A DNA stretch of 64,000 nucleotides from an uncultured beta proteobacterium (lineage in GTDB: Bacteria > Pseudomonadota > Gammaproteobacteria > Burkholderiales > Burkholderiaceae_C), in NCBI GenBank assembly GCA_903876735.1, contig CAIRAW010000043.1:115538-179537 (forward strand), written 5' to 3'. The translations under genes and the position numbers were made by a program. Positions 44,569 through 54,004 of the stretch are shown piece by piece (position 1 is the stretch's first letter; each line of letters starts with the position of its first letter). Under the pieces are notes generated by a model. The model was given only the letters and a program-made list of their open reading frames with translations. It had not been told where the DNA came from and did not search any database.

Positions 44569-45762
44569 TTACTTGACCTTGAGCGGCACCGGCATTTCCG
44601 AGGCCGGCACTTCACGCACCAGATCGAGCAGATCCCACTCGCCGGTGGCGCCCTTCTTCATCTTGAACTGGTACTGCGCCTGCATCGCCTGATGGTCTTC
44701 CTTGCGGAACTTCATCTTGCCCTTGGGCGTATCGAAGTCCATGTTTTCCATGGCGGCGATCAGCTTTTCGGTATCGGCGGAATTGGCTTTCTTGATGCCG
44801 GCAATGATGGCCGCCGCCGTGACGAAGCCGCCTGCGGTGAACAGATCCGGCGGCTGCTTGAAGCGCTTGGTGTGCTCGCTAACCAGCCAGTCGTTCATGG
44901 CGTTTTTCGGGAAGCCGTAGTAGTAGTAGGTGCCGCCGCCAACATCAAGACCCTTCCAGGGTTTCATGTTTTCCAGATTGGCGCCGCCGATCGACAGAAA
45001 CTCGATGCCATAGCGCTCGGGCTTGAGTTCGGAGATCTTGCGGATCGGGTTCGGTGCGCCCCAGATCACCAGCAGGTACTTCTTGCCGGTGGCCGTCTTC
45101 ATGGCATCAAAGATGCGCTGCATCGGCGCCGTGAAGTCGGCAGTGGACAGGGGAATGAACTCCTCGTGCACGACCTTGGCCTTGCTCTTGATCGCAGCCA
45201 TGGCTTCCTTGAAGGCGGCAATGCCGTCGCGGCCATAGACATAGTCGGGCGCGAGGAAGGCAACGCTGTCGCCGTCCTTGAGCGCAACGGCGGTGGCCAG
45301 TGCATCCTGGAAGGAGTTGCGGCTGGCACGGAACAGGTAGCGGTTCCAGTTGGCGCCGGTGAGCGAATCGGCAATGGCCGGCTCGACCATCAGGATCTTC
45401 TTGAACTCTTCGGCTACCGGCACCATGGACAGGGCGCCGCCCGACCACGAGGTGCCCACCGCGATGTCGGCCTTGTCGTCGGCCAGTGCTTCGGTCAGCA
45501 TGGCTTTGGACAGCTCGGGCTTCATCTGATCGTCCTTGACGATGACCTCGATCTTGCGGCCGATGACGGTCATGGTGTTTTGCGTCAGGTACTCCAGACC
45601 CAGGCGCAGGCCGCGCTCGGTGTCGCGCGCATAGGCTTCGGACGGACCGGTCTTGCTGGCAATGAGCGCGATCTTGATCGGCTTGGTTTCCTGTGCCGTC
45701 ACCCACGGCGTGGCCAGCAGTGCCGCAGCGGCACATCCGGCGATAAAAATCTTCTTGAACAT
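44569..45762 (-). CDS. Liv-type ABC transporter substrate-binding protein (2)
   Basis: A 397-residue type I-fold binding protein with a signal peptide (MFKKIFIAGCAAAALLATPW, cleavage near VTAQ), IKIALIASKTGPSEAYARDT, and a ligand lobe with GTSWSGGALSMVPVAEEF. It is distinct from the binding protein at 1875, so the single importer may serve two receptors. It is encoded between the acyl-CoA ligase and the ATPases. Confidence 0.9.
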   Translation of the reverse strand: MFKKIFIAGCAAAALLATPWVTAQETKPIKIALIASKTGPSEAYARDTERGLRLGLEYLTQNTMTVIGRKIEVIVKDDQMKPELSKAMLTEALADDKADIAVGTSWSGGALSMVPVAEEFKKILMVEPAIADSLTGANWNRYLFRASRNSFQDALATAVALKDGDSVAFLAPDYVYGRDGIAAFKEAMAAIKSKAKVVHEEFIPLSTADFTAPMQRIFDAMKTATGKKYLLVIWGAPNPIRKISELKPERYGIEFLSIGGANLENMKPWKGLDVGGGTYYYYGFPKNAMNDWLVSEHTKRFKQPPDLFTAGGFVTAAAIIAGIKKANSADTEKLIAAMENMDFDTPKGKMKFRKEDHQAMQAQYQFKMKKGATGEWDLLDLVREVPASEMPVPLKVK

Positions 45763-45816
45763 GGTTGTCTCCTGTGTGAAAAATGGAAGTGGCGCGGAAT
45801 GGGTGAAGGGTTGCCG

Positions 45817-47415
45817 TCAGTTGACGGCGCGTTGCCGGCCTTGCCAGTAGGGCTCGCGCAGCACGCGTTTGAGCAATTTTCCGCTCGGGTTGCGCGGCAT
45901 TTCGTCGACAAAATCGATCGACTTGGGGCATTTGTAATGGGCCAGGCGCTCGCGCATCCAGTCGATGATGTCGCTCTGACTGGCCTGTGCCTCGGGCTTG
46001 AGCACGACGCAGGCCTTGACGGCCTCGCCCCACTTGGCGTCGGGCACGCCGATGATGGCGCCGTCGGCCACGGCCGGGTGCTTCATCAGCAGGTTCTCAA
46101 TCTCGGCCGGGTAGATGTTCTCGCCGCCGGAGATGATCATGTCCTTGATGCGGTCGTGAATAAAGAGGTAGCCGTCCTTCAGGTAGGCACCGTCGCCGGT
46201 GCGAAACCAGCCGCCGCGCGGGTTACGGCCTTCGGGGTAGGCGTTTTGCGTGGCCTGCGGGTCGCGCCAGTATTCAAGCAGGTTGCGCTCGGACTCGATC
46301 CAGATCTCACCGGTGCCGCCTTCGGGTACGTCCTGACGGGTGATGGGGTCCACAATGCGCAGGCGTGCGCCGCCAATGGGGCGGCCGGCCGAGCGCAGCA
46401 GTTCGGGCCGCGTGGCCGCGTCGCGGTGGTCTTGCTGGCTCAGAAAGGTGGCAGGGCCCGAGACCTCGGTCAGACCGTAGACCTGCAGAAAATCGCACTG
46501 GAACAAGCGCATCGCGTCTTCAAGCACCTGGTCGCTGATCGGCGAGCCGCCGTAGGCAATGAGTTGCAGGCTGCGGTAGTCGCCCTGCGCCGCGGCCGGC
46601 GACTGCAGCATGAACAGCAGCATGGCCGGCACCAGGAATGAATGCGTGATTCGGTGGCGCGCGATGGCGTCGATGAAAACAGCCGGGTCAAAGTCGGAAT
46701 AGGCGGCGCTCTGGCCACCGGTGTATAGCGTGAGCAGCAGCATGGTCATGCCGGCCACATGGAAGGTGGGCAGCGGGTTGCCGAGCACGCCGCTGGCATC
46801 GAACTTCCAGTCCTGCGCCACGGTGCGGCCGGTGGAGAGCAGGCCGCGGTGCGACAGCACCACGCCCTTGGGCAGGCCGGTGGTGCCCGACGAGTAGAGC
46901 TGCAGCGCCGCGTCGTCCGGGGCGATGGCCACCGCCTGAAAGCGCTCATCATGGGCGCCATACCAGGCGGCAAAACCCTCAAAGCCGTCACTGGCGGCTT
47001 CGGTGCAGACCAGTTTGCGCACGCTGCTGACACCGCCGTCGGCAGCACCGCCGAGCAGCGGGCCGATGAAGACCGCGTCGGCCATGATGAAGCGGGCCTC
47101 GCCATGCGTCAGGATGTAAGCCACCTCGCTCGGCGCGAGCCGCCAGTTGACCGGCATGCAGACCGCGCCCAGCTTGCAGGCGGCAAGGGTCAGCAGCAGG
47201 CAGTCGATGTGGTGCTTGGTCAGGCAGGCGACGCGGTCACCGCGCCCGACCTGCAAGGCCGCCAGCGCGTTGGCAATGCGGTTGCTGGCGCGCTCGACGT
47301 CGGAAAAGCTCAGAACCCGCTCGCCACTGCGGTAGGCCACGGCGTCGGGCTTGCCCTGCGCATGGCGGTACAAGGCATCCAGCAAGCTCTGATCATTGGC
47401 TCCAGCCATCTGCAT
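45817..47415 (-). CDS. AMP-dependent acyl-CoA synthetase (Liv operon)
   Basis: A 532-residue ANL ligase when started at 47415 (GAGGA nearby upstream). The motif YSSGTTGLPKGVVLSHRG has Ser in place of Thr, a common variant. YGLTEVSG, the hinge region IHDRIKDMIISGGENIYP and catalytic lysine in NPSGKLLKRVL follow. First gene of the eight-gene operon through the importer to the AraC gene at 39234, so activation and uptake of one acid are encoded together. Its promoter is site G. Confidence 0.9.
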   Translation of the reverse strand: MQMAGANDQSLLDALYRHAQGKPDAVAYRSGERVLSFSDVERASNRIANALAALQVGRGDRVACLTKHHIDCLLLTLAACKLGAVCMPVNWRLAPSEVAYILTHGEARFIMADAVFIGPLLGGAADGGVSSVRKLVCTEAASDGFEGFAAWYGAHDERFQAVAIAPDDAALQLYSSGTTGLPKGVVLSHRGLLSTGRTVAQDWKFDASGVLGNPLPTFHVAGMTMLLLTLYTGGQSAAYSDFDPAVFIDAIARHRITHSFLVPAMLLFMLQSPAAAQGDYRSLQLIAYGGSPISDQVLEDAMRLFQCDFLQVYGLTEVSGPATFLSQQDHRDAATRPELLRSAGRPIGGARLRIVDPITRQDVPEGGTGEIWIESERNLLEYWRDPQATQNAYPEGRNPRGGWFRTGDGAYLKDGYLFIHDRIKDMIISGGENIYPAEIENLLMKHPAVADGAIIGVPDAKWGEAVKACVVLKPEAQASQSDIIDWMRERLAHYKCPKSIDFVDEMPRNPSGKLLKRVLREPYWQGRQRAVN

Positions 47416-47472
47416 AAACCGATCCTCTTCTCTCAATAAAAGCGCCAGCGGGAGTGTGGCGACAGGTACGAG

Positions 47473-47515
47473 AGGTTAGCGGCCAGCCAGCGGCTTGCCT
47501 TGCGTGTAGTGGCTG
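47473..47515 (-). promoter_or_regulatory. Recurrent 19-bp element plus -10, site G
   Basis: Positions 47497-47515 on the minus strand match the reference at 15 of 19 (end CGCAAGGC). TAACCT (47478-47473), identical to that of site C, follows after 18 nt. The ligase ATG is at 47415. Confidence 0.55.
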
Positions 47516-47693
47516 ATTCGGGGGCTACAGGGCTGGGGTTTACCCTTGACTGGTGCTGGCGCGGGTCCGAATCTGGCAACGGCTTGAAGGCCTGCGGACG
47601 CTCTGCGATACTGCACGGACGCGGGCAGCCCGTAAGAAGGCATCCGGAGAAACCATCAGCATTTGATTACGGCCATGATTTTCGGAACATCCC

Positions 47694-49838
47694 ATGACAC
47701 CAGCGGCAACGGCTCCGCAAGCCGCTGACATTCCCGTCCTGCCAGGACTTCGGCAGGACTTGCAACTATTGCCTGGTGAATTGCAGGCCGATGGTGTGCC
47801 GTCCTGGCGCATTCACGATCCGGTGCGAAACCGATTCTTTGACATCGGCTGGATCGAGTTCGAACTCCTGCAGCGCTGGCGTGAAGGGGTGACCGGGGCT
47901 GAACTTATTGCCGAAGTCAGCGCCAGCACGCCTCTGCACCCGACACCGGAGGAACTGACTTCGCTGGCCATCTTCCTCGATCAGCATCAACTGCTGGCGC
48001 CCAGCACAGCGAGCCGGCGCGACAGCTTGAAGCGCCGCTGCGCGGCACGCAAGCTGCCCCTGTGGAAACAACTGCTGCACCACTACCTGTTCTTTCGCAT
48101 TCCGCTGCTGCGCCCCGACGCCTGGCTGGAGCGACTCACCCCCGTTGCCGCCTGGCTGTTTGGCCGTTTCTTCCTGAGCCTTACCCTCGCAGCCGGACTG
48201 ACCGGCGTCTTTCTGTCCAGCCGGCAAAGCGATGCCCTGAGCACCGCCTTTGGCTATTTCTTCAACCTCGAAGGCATGCTGTTCTACGCGCTGGCCACCA
48301 GCGTCGCCAAGGTCCTGCACGAATTCGGCCATGCCGTGGTGGCCAAGCGGCATGGTCTGCGCATACCGACCATTGGCGTGGCCTTTCTGGTGATGATGCC
48401 GGTTCTCTACACCGACACCAGCGAGTCCTGGAAACTGAACCGGCGCGCCGATCGCTTCGCCGTCGCCGGCGCCGGCATCGCGCTGGAACTGATGCTGGCG
48501 GCATGGACCACCCTGGCCTGGGCGCTAACACCCGATGGCGCCTTGCGCAGTGCGTTCTTCCTGCTGGCAACCACCACCTGGATGTGGACGCTGGCCATCA
48601 ACGCCAGTCCCTTCATGCGTTTCGACGGCTATTTTCTGCTGTGCGATCTGGTCGGCCTGCCCAATCTGCACGAGCGCAGTTTTACCTTGGCGCGGCGCAA
48701 ACTGCGCTCGACCTTCTTTGGCTACCTCGATGCCGACCCCGAGCCCGGCTTGAGCCCGGGCACGCAACGCGCCATGATCGCCTTTGCGCTGGCCACCTGG
48801 ATTTACCGCCTGGTGCTGTTCCTGGGCATCGCCCTGCTGGTCTATCACCTGTTCTTCAAACTGCTGGGCATCTTCCTGATGGCGGTCGAACTCATCTGGT
48901 TCCTGGCGCTGCCGATCGTGCGGGAATTGACCACTATTGGACGCGAGCGAGCGCGCTGGCGCTGGCGGCCGCTGGCCTGGCTCAGTCTGTCAACTGTTCT
49001 GGCCCTGCTGCTTTGGCTGGTGCCGATTGGGCGCGAGGTGTCGGCACCCGCGCTGGCCCGCGCCACGCATGACTCAACCGTGTTCGCGCCCAGTTCGGCC
49101 CGCGTGGCCGAAGTGCGGGTCAGACCAGGGCAGCAGGTCAAGGCCGGTGATGTTCTGGTCCTTCTCGAATCACCCGACCTGGCCAGCCGTCTTGAGCGCG
49201 CGCATCTGCGTGTGGCAGCCTATGCGGTCGAAGTTGCCAGAACCACGGCCGGCAACACCCAACTGGAGCGGCGCCTCGTTGTCGAGCAGCAGTACGGCGA
49301 AGCACTGGCCGATGAAACCGGCGCCAAACTCGAGATCGCAGCGCTGACACTGCGCACACCGCATGACGGCGCAGTGCGGGATCTGCCGTCCGACCTGGTT
49401 GGCGGGCGCTGGATCAATCTGCGCCACCCACTGATGCGCATCGTTGCCAGCGATAGCGTTGAGATCAGCGCTTATCTCGGAGAAAGCCAGATCAACGCCG
49501 TCAAAGTGGGGCAAAGAGTCCGCTTTTACCCGGAAGGGCCGAACTGGCCGGTCGTGACCGGAACCGTCTTTGAAATCGACCCAGCCGCCGGACACGCGAT
49601 CCCACACCCGCTGCTGGCGTCCTTGCACGGCGGCGGCATCGCCGCCACGCAGGCGGCCAGGGACACAATGGTGGCGCACGAAACGATCTACCGGGTTCGC
49701 ATCCATGCATCGGCCAATGCGGGCAGTTTTGACCAGGTCGTGCGCGGGTCCGTACGGATCGAGACCGATTGGCTGCTCATCGGCCGCGCCGGGCTGGCCC
49801 ATGTCTTTTCTGTTTTGCTGCGGGAAAGCGCCTTTTAG
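47694..49838 (+). CDS. PqqD-like / M50 site-2-type protease / HlyD fusion membrane protein
   Basis: A 714-residue membrane protein in three parts. Residues ~16-100 look PqqD-like (VRNRFFDIGWIEFELLQRW). The M50 metalloprotease core has His209/Glu210/His213 in LHEFGHAVVAKRHG and Asp311 in MRFDGYF, set among several membrane helices. After a last helix (~420-445) comes a HlyD-type barrel-sandwich domain (APSSARVAEVRVRPGQQVKA) and beta-barrel region to the C-terminus. Such proteins occur with giant adhesins and TolC-like partners. It may process or pass a substrate through the inner membrane. It is convergent with the 49835 adaptor gene, overlapping by four bases. Confidence 0.85.
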   Translation: MTPAATAPQAADIPVLPGLRQDLQLLPGELQADGVPSWRIHDPVRNRFFDIGWIEFELLQRWREGVTGAELIAEVSASTPLHPTPEELTSLAIFLDQHQLLAPSTASRRDSLKRRCAARKLPLWKQLLHHYLFFRIPLLRPDAWLERLTPVAAWLFGRFFLSLTLAAGLTGVFLSSRQSDALSTAFGYFFNLEGMLFYALATSVAKVLHEFGHAVVAKRHGLRIPTIGVAFLVMMPVLYTDTSESWKLNRRADRFAVAGAGIALELMLAAWTTLAWALTPDGALRSAFFLLATTTWMWTLAINASPFMRFDGYFLLCDLVGLPNLHERSFTLARRKLRSTFFGYLDADPEPGLSPGTQRAMIAFALATWIYRLVLFLGIALLVYHLFFKLLGIFLMAVELIWFLALPIVRELTTIGRERARWRWRPLAWLSLSTVLALLLWLVPIGREVSAPALARATHDSTVFAPSSARVAEVRVRPGQQVKAGDVLVLLESPDLASRLERAHLRVAAYAVEVARTTAGNTQLERRLVVEQQYGEALADETGAKLEIAALTLRTPHDGAVRDLPSDLVGGRWINLRHPLMRIVASDSVEISAYLGESQINAVKVGQRVRFYPEGPNWPVVTGTVFEIDPAAGHAIPHPLLASLHGGGIAATQAARDTMVAHETIYRVRIHASANAGSFDQVVRGSVRIETDWLLIGRAGLAHVFSVLLRESAF

Positions 49839-51187
49839 ATCCCCACGGCATGGCGCAAGCTGCGCAAGGGTTTGCGCAACAGGTAGTAAACCAAGGGCAC
49901 TCTCTGCGCATAAATCTTGGCCGTTCCCTTGAGGCCCAGCCGCGGCGGCGCTTCGCCCGCTGCCAGAGCCGCCTTGACGACGTAGGCCGGATGACCTTCC
50001 GGTGACATCCCGGTTTCATAAGAGGCCTGAATCACCGTGGCATCGAAAGAAGCCAGTGGTGAAATATTGAGGTAAACCTTGACTTGCGCGCCCAGGTCGA
50101 GCGCAATCGCATCATCGGGCGAAACGTAGATCGTCAGCGCCACGTCGGCGGGGTCGGCCACCGTCATGATGCGCTCGCCAATCTGCACCGGCTTGCCGCG
50201 CCACTCGTCAGCGTCGGCAAACAGGGCGATGCCGCTGGCCGGCGCGTTGAGCTTGAGCCGCGCCAGAAGCTCGGTCAGGTAGGCCACTTCAGCCGTGCGC
50301 TCGCGCACCCGCGAGTCGAGCAGTTGCAACTCCGACTTCGATGCGTCCTCGGCAAACGCCTTGCCCGCAGCCCGCACCAGATCGGCGCGCGCCACATCGA
50401 GTGTCTTTTGCGCCACCAGCAAACGGTTGCGGGTCGCCGTGTCTTCCATTTCCACCAGCGGCACACCGGCGCGCACCGACTGATTGGGCGCAACCAGAAT
50501 CCGCGCCACCACGCCGTCGATCGAAGCCGTGACCGGAATCGGTTTGAGCGGCGCCACCTCGGCCGGCGCCAGCACCGACAGCCGAACCGGAAAAATCAGC
50601 GCCAGGGCCAGCAGTCCAAGCAGCAGGGTTTTACGGGTTTTGGACAAGGCGCGCCAGCGCAGTGGCGCCAGGGCAGCGATGCGCTTCTTGAGCGCCATCT
50701 GCTCGCGCCGCCAGGCCCAGAGTACAAATTCGCTTTGCTGACCGAGCCAGCCCGCCAGCGCCAGTTCCTGCTCCTGGAACGGGGTTGAACGGCCGAACCA
50801 AAGCCCGCCCAGCGCCTCGCCACCTGGCGCCTTGAGCAACACCACCAGCGTGAAATGCGCGATCCATTCCGCACCGTCGTTCAAAGCCGGCGGAAAATCC
50901 GCTGCCATCAGGTAGCGAACCGGACTCTGCGAGGCCACACCCGTGGCGAACTCGACGGCACGCGAGAACCACAACGCAAACGGTGAGTTGGCGTCGACTT
51001 CTGCCAGACCGGACGCCGCCGCCAGGGCGGGTCGACCCAGCACATCGGGTTTCCAGAGAAACGCCTGCTCGTAGGGCAACAGCGAAAAAGGCTCGTTGAC
51101 CAGCAAAAATTCGATCTCTTCGACCGAACGCGCCGTCAGCAAACGGCCTTCATAAGCCAGCAGGTCCGCCGCAGTGGGCGAACTCAT
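49835..51187 (-). CDS. HlyD-family periplasmic adaptor with N-terminal GAF-like region
   Basis: A 450-residue protein: a soluble ~180-residue N-terminal domain with GAF-like character (EALGGLWFGRSTPFQEQELA), a membrane helix near 190-206 (LLLGLLALALIFPVRL), then a HlyD barrel-sandwich/coiled-coil region (ASIDGVVARILVAPNQSVRA) and beta-barrel domain. It joins inner membrane to an outer-membrane TolC-like channel. The ATG overlaps the stop of the next adaptor by four bases (ATGA), so it is coupled in the export operon. Confidence 0.82.
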   Translation of the reverse strand: MSSPTAADLLAYEGRLLTARSVEEIEFLLVNEPFSLLPYEQAFLWKPDVLGRPALAAASGLAEVDANSPFALWFSRAVEFATGVASQSPVRYLMAADFPPALNDGAEWIAHFTLVVLLKAPGGEALGGLWFGRSTPFQEQELALAGWLGQQSEFVLWAWRREQMALKKRIAALAPLRWRALSKTRKTLLLGLLALALIFPVRLSVLAPAEVAPLKPIPVTASIDGVVARILVAPNQSVRAGVPLVEMEDTATRNRLLVAQKTLDVARADLVRAAGKAFAEDASKSELQLLDSRVRERTAEVAYLTELLARLKLNAPASGIALFADADEWRGKPVQIGERIMTVADPADVALTIYVSPDDAIALDLGAQVKVYLNISPLASFDATVIQASYETGMSPEGHPAYVVKAALAAGEAPPRLGLKGTAKIYAQRVPLVYYLLRKPLRSLRHAVGI

Positions 51188-51954
51188 TTGCGCTTGCCGG
51201 CGGCGTCCGAGAACTGTGCCTGTCCGATCATGCCGGGCAGCAGCCCAGCCGTGTTGCCGACAAAAGCGGCCTCCAGTTCCAGCGACTGCGACACGCCGTC
51301 AACGCGCGAATTCATGCGCGAGACCACAGCCGCATACTTGCGCCCGGTCTCCTTGAAGCTGATCGACAGCGGCGTGCCCGGTTTCAGGCGCGCCGCTGTG
51401 CCGGTCGGCACATGCAGCGTGGCCTTCAGGGCGGCAGCGGCCACGATTTCCAGCACCGGCTGGTTCGGCGCCACGTTCTCGGCCTGTCTGGCCTTCAGAC
51501 GCGCCACCTTGCCGTCGTAGGGCGCGTTGATGAAGCAATAGGCCATCTGGGCTTCCTGCTGCTTGACCTGACTCTTGGCGCGCTCGCCCGATGCGGCCGC
51601 CAGCGTGACTTCAAGGTCGCCCGCAGCACCCAGCCCTTGCAGTTTGAGCTTGGCCAGATGCGTTTCACGCGCCCCCATGTACTCGGCATTGAGGGCGTCG
51701 AGCTTGGCCTGCGCTTCGGCGCAATCGAACTCGACCAGAACTGCGCCCGCGGCAAACTGCTGGCCAATATCAAAATGAAGCTTCTTGATTTTGCCCGCCA
51801 TCTGCGCCGACAGCGTGGCTTCGTGATTGGCCGTCACCAGGGCCGACAGTGCCGTGGCGGCCTCGGCTGCTGGCGTGTCACCCGGCTGCGCATGGGCCAG
51901 GCCGATCGAGAGTGCGAGTGCCGCCGCAAGGGAGAAGTGCTTTGTGATCATCAT
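51184..51954 (-). CDS. HlyD/MFP-type periplasmic adaptor subunit
   Basis: A 256-residue secreted adaptor: signal peptide (MMITKHFSLAAALALSIGLA, cleavage after AHAQ), barrel-sandwich halves (MAGKIKKLHFDIGQQFAAGA and APYDGKVARLKARQAENVAP) around a short helical hairpin, and a beta-barrel domain. It is shorter than classical HlyD and lacks a membrane anchor. Two starts, one codon apart, are possible. It lies between TolC-like and HlyD-like genes. Confidence 0.83.
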   Translation of the reverse strand: MMITKHFSLAAALALSIGLAHAQPGDTPAAEAATALSALVTANHEATLSAQMAGKIKKLHFDIGQQFAAGAVLVEFDCAEAQAKLDALNAEYMGARETHLAKLKLQGLGAAGDLEVTLAAASGERAKSQVKQQEAQMAYCFINAPYDGKVARLKARQAENVAPNQPVLEIVAAAALKATLHVPTGTAARLKPGTPLSISFKETGRKYAAVVSRMNSRVDGVSQSLELEAAFVGNTAGLLPGMIGQAQFSDAAGKRK

Positions 51955-51968
51955 GGTGTCCTGTCTGT

Positions 51969-53972
51969 TTAATTGTCTTGCGCGCGCTTGACGGCTTGCG
52001 CCATGGCTTTGGCTGTTTCAAGCTGTACTTCAACGGTCTTTTTGCCAAGTTCGCTGGCGGAAGAAACCTTGTCCTTGTCAACCGGCGGCGCAACGGGCGC
52101 CTTCAATTGACTCGCGCGTGCGGCTTCGGCCCGTGCCAGGTGCAGGCGCACCGGCTCGATAACGCGGTAGCCCGCGCCCTCACCCAGGGCGCGCCACTGT
52201 TCGGCCGTCACCGGCGTCATCAGCATGCTCTTTTGCTCACCCTCATACAGCACGGCGCCGCCAGCGTCGAGCAGCCTGAACTTCATGCTGCTGGGCTGGC
52301 CCGAAATGCCCGGCGCCTGCAAGGCAACCGAGGACTCGATCCGGTAGGTCGCCACCTGGTCGCGCGCCACGGTCGCCACCTTGGCCAGTGTCAGGACGCG
52401 CTGCAGGGCCGCCGTGAAGGCGTCGGCGTCGGCGCTGGCCAGACCGCCCACCGGCAGCACCGCCACCGGCATCTGCACCACGCCTGGTTTGGGCGCAAAA
52501 GTGGCGGCCTCCCAATCCTGCACCGTCTTGGCCAGCACCGCCGTCAAGGCCTGCGGCGCTTCGCTTTGCGCGCCCGCTGGCAGGCTGTCCAGACCGATCG
52601 AGTTGTAAAGGCGTCCGATTGCCCCCTGCAGGTTGGCATAGACCAGATCGCGGTTGATTTTGGAGATGATGCTGCGACCCTTGGCGCGGATGAGTTCCAG
52701 TTCAGTCTCGAGTCCGACCTGCCGGGACGCATCCAGGTAGCCCACGATGCGAACATCGTCACCGACGGCGTCGTCCCAGATCGCCAGCTCCTGCGTCAGC
52801 AGGCGGTAGCGCACCGAGGCGATGCGCGTCTGCCCCAGCACGGCCGCCGTAATCGCCAGTCGCCGGCTTTCATCAACCCGCGCAGCGGCCTGGATATTGC
52901 CCTTGATGCTGGGCAGCGAAGCCACCTTCATCAGGTTCCACGAGAGATTGAGACCCGCTGTCGACCAGCGGTTATTGACCAGGTATTTGTTGGCGTCGTA
53001 ATCATTGCCGACATCCATCGACAGGGACGGCAGCAGCGACAGCAACTGCCGGCTGCCTTCCAGATCGGTGATGCGCGCGCGGTAGCCTTCCTCGCGCAGT
53101 TCCGGGCGGTTCTGGATCGCAATCTGCTCCAGCGTTTCAATGCTGGCGGTCAAGTCGGGCGGCACGCCGTCCTGGCGGTCCACGCTTGCCACAGAAAATT
53201 CAGCGCCGGGGCGCAGGTTGAGCAGTTGCGCCAACTCCAGTTTGGCCAGCGCCAGCTCCTGGCGCCGCACGGAAATCTGCTGCTCCAGATCGAGCAGCGA
53301 GCGCTTGTAGGCAACGATCTGCAAAGGCGGCAGCAACTTGCGGCTTTCAATCAACTTGGCGCGCGCGGCGGTCCGGTTCAGTTCGGCCAGCAGCGCATCG
53401 GTCTCGGGCAACAGACGCTGCGCCGCCTCGACGCGCCACCATGCGTTGCGCACATCCTGCGTCAGATTCTGCACCGCCTTGCGCCGGCGCTCCTCGGCGA
53501 TCAGCGCCTGATCCGACAGTTGCTTGGCACGCACATAGGACAGGCCGAAATCAAGCACGTTCCAGGAGAACGTCAGGCTGTCGAAGACATGCTTGGGCTC
53601 GGACGCGGCCGATGGCGTGGTGGTAATCGTTCCGGCCGGGGTGTAGCCAACGCCGAAGGCATCGTTGCTGCGCACCGAGTAACCCGCCGCCGAGGTCATG
53701 CGCGGCAGCAAATCGTAGTTCGCCAGATCGGCCTGCCCCAGCGACGCCGCCTCTTCCATCAGGCGGGTGCGGTACTCCATGTTGTAGCGCAGCGCGCGCG
53801 CAATGGCGGCCGGCAGGCTCAGGGGCGCGCTGATGGCATCCTGATCGTCGAACAGGCGACGCTGGTCTTCCGCCGCGCGTCTGAGGTGGGCCTCATCGCT
53901 GATCGCCACCGGTTTGACCGCGCAGCCGGTGGCGACGACAGCAGCACCAAGGGTCAGAACAAAACTTTTCAT
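51969..53972 (-). CDS. TolC-family outer membrane lipoprotein with C-terminal extension
   Basis: A 667-residue protein. The signal MKSFVLTLGAAVVATGC has a lipobox ending in Cys. Residues ~50-480 show the TolC-type duplicated helical barrel pattern (LSLPAAIARALRYNMEYRTR; LDLEQQISVRRQELALAKLE). The remaining ~185 residues form a non-TolC domain ending in a charged helical tail; ordinary TolC is about 490 residues. It lies 32 bp after the giant repeat-protein gene, so it is the likely channel for it. Confidence 0.85.
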   Translation of the reverse strand: MKSFVLTLGAAVVATGCAVKPVAISDEAHLRRAAEDQRRLFDDQDAISAPLSLPAAIARALRYNMEYRTRLMEEAASLGQADLANYDLLPRMTSAAGYSVRSNDAFGVGYTPAGTITTTPSAASEPKHVFDSLTFSWNVLDFGLSYVRAKQLSDQALIAEERRRKAVQNLTQDVRNAWWRVEAAQRLLPETDALLAELNRTAARAKLIESRKLLPPLQIVAYKRSLLDLEQQISVRRQELALAKLELAQLLNLRPGAEFSVASVDRQDGVPPDLTASIETLEQIAIQNRPELREEGYRARITDLEGSRQLLSLLPSLSMDVGNDYDANKYLVNNRWSTAGLNLSWNLMKVASLPSIKGNIQAAARVDESRRLAITAAVLGQTRIASVRYRLLTQELAIWDDAVGDDVRIVGYLDASRQVGLETELELIRAKGRSIISKINRDLVYANLQGAIGRLYNSIGLDSLPAGAQSEAPQALTAVLAKTVQDWEAATFAPKPGVVQMPVAVLPVGGLASADADAFTAALQRVLTLAKVATVARDQVATYRIESSVALQAPGISGQPSSMKFRLLDAGGAVLYEGEQKSMLMTPVTAEQWRALGEGAGYRVIEPVRLHLARAEAARASQLKAPVAPPVDKDKVSSASELGKKTVEVQLETAKAMAQAVKRAQDN

Positions 53973-54004
53973 GGTTGACGGTTCTTTCTGTAATGAATCT
54001 TTTG

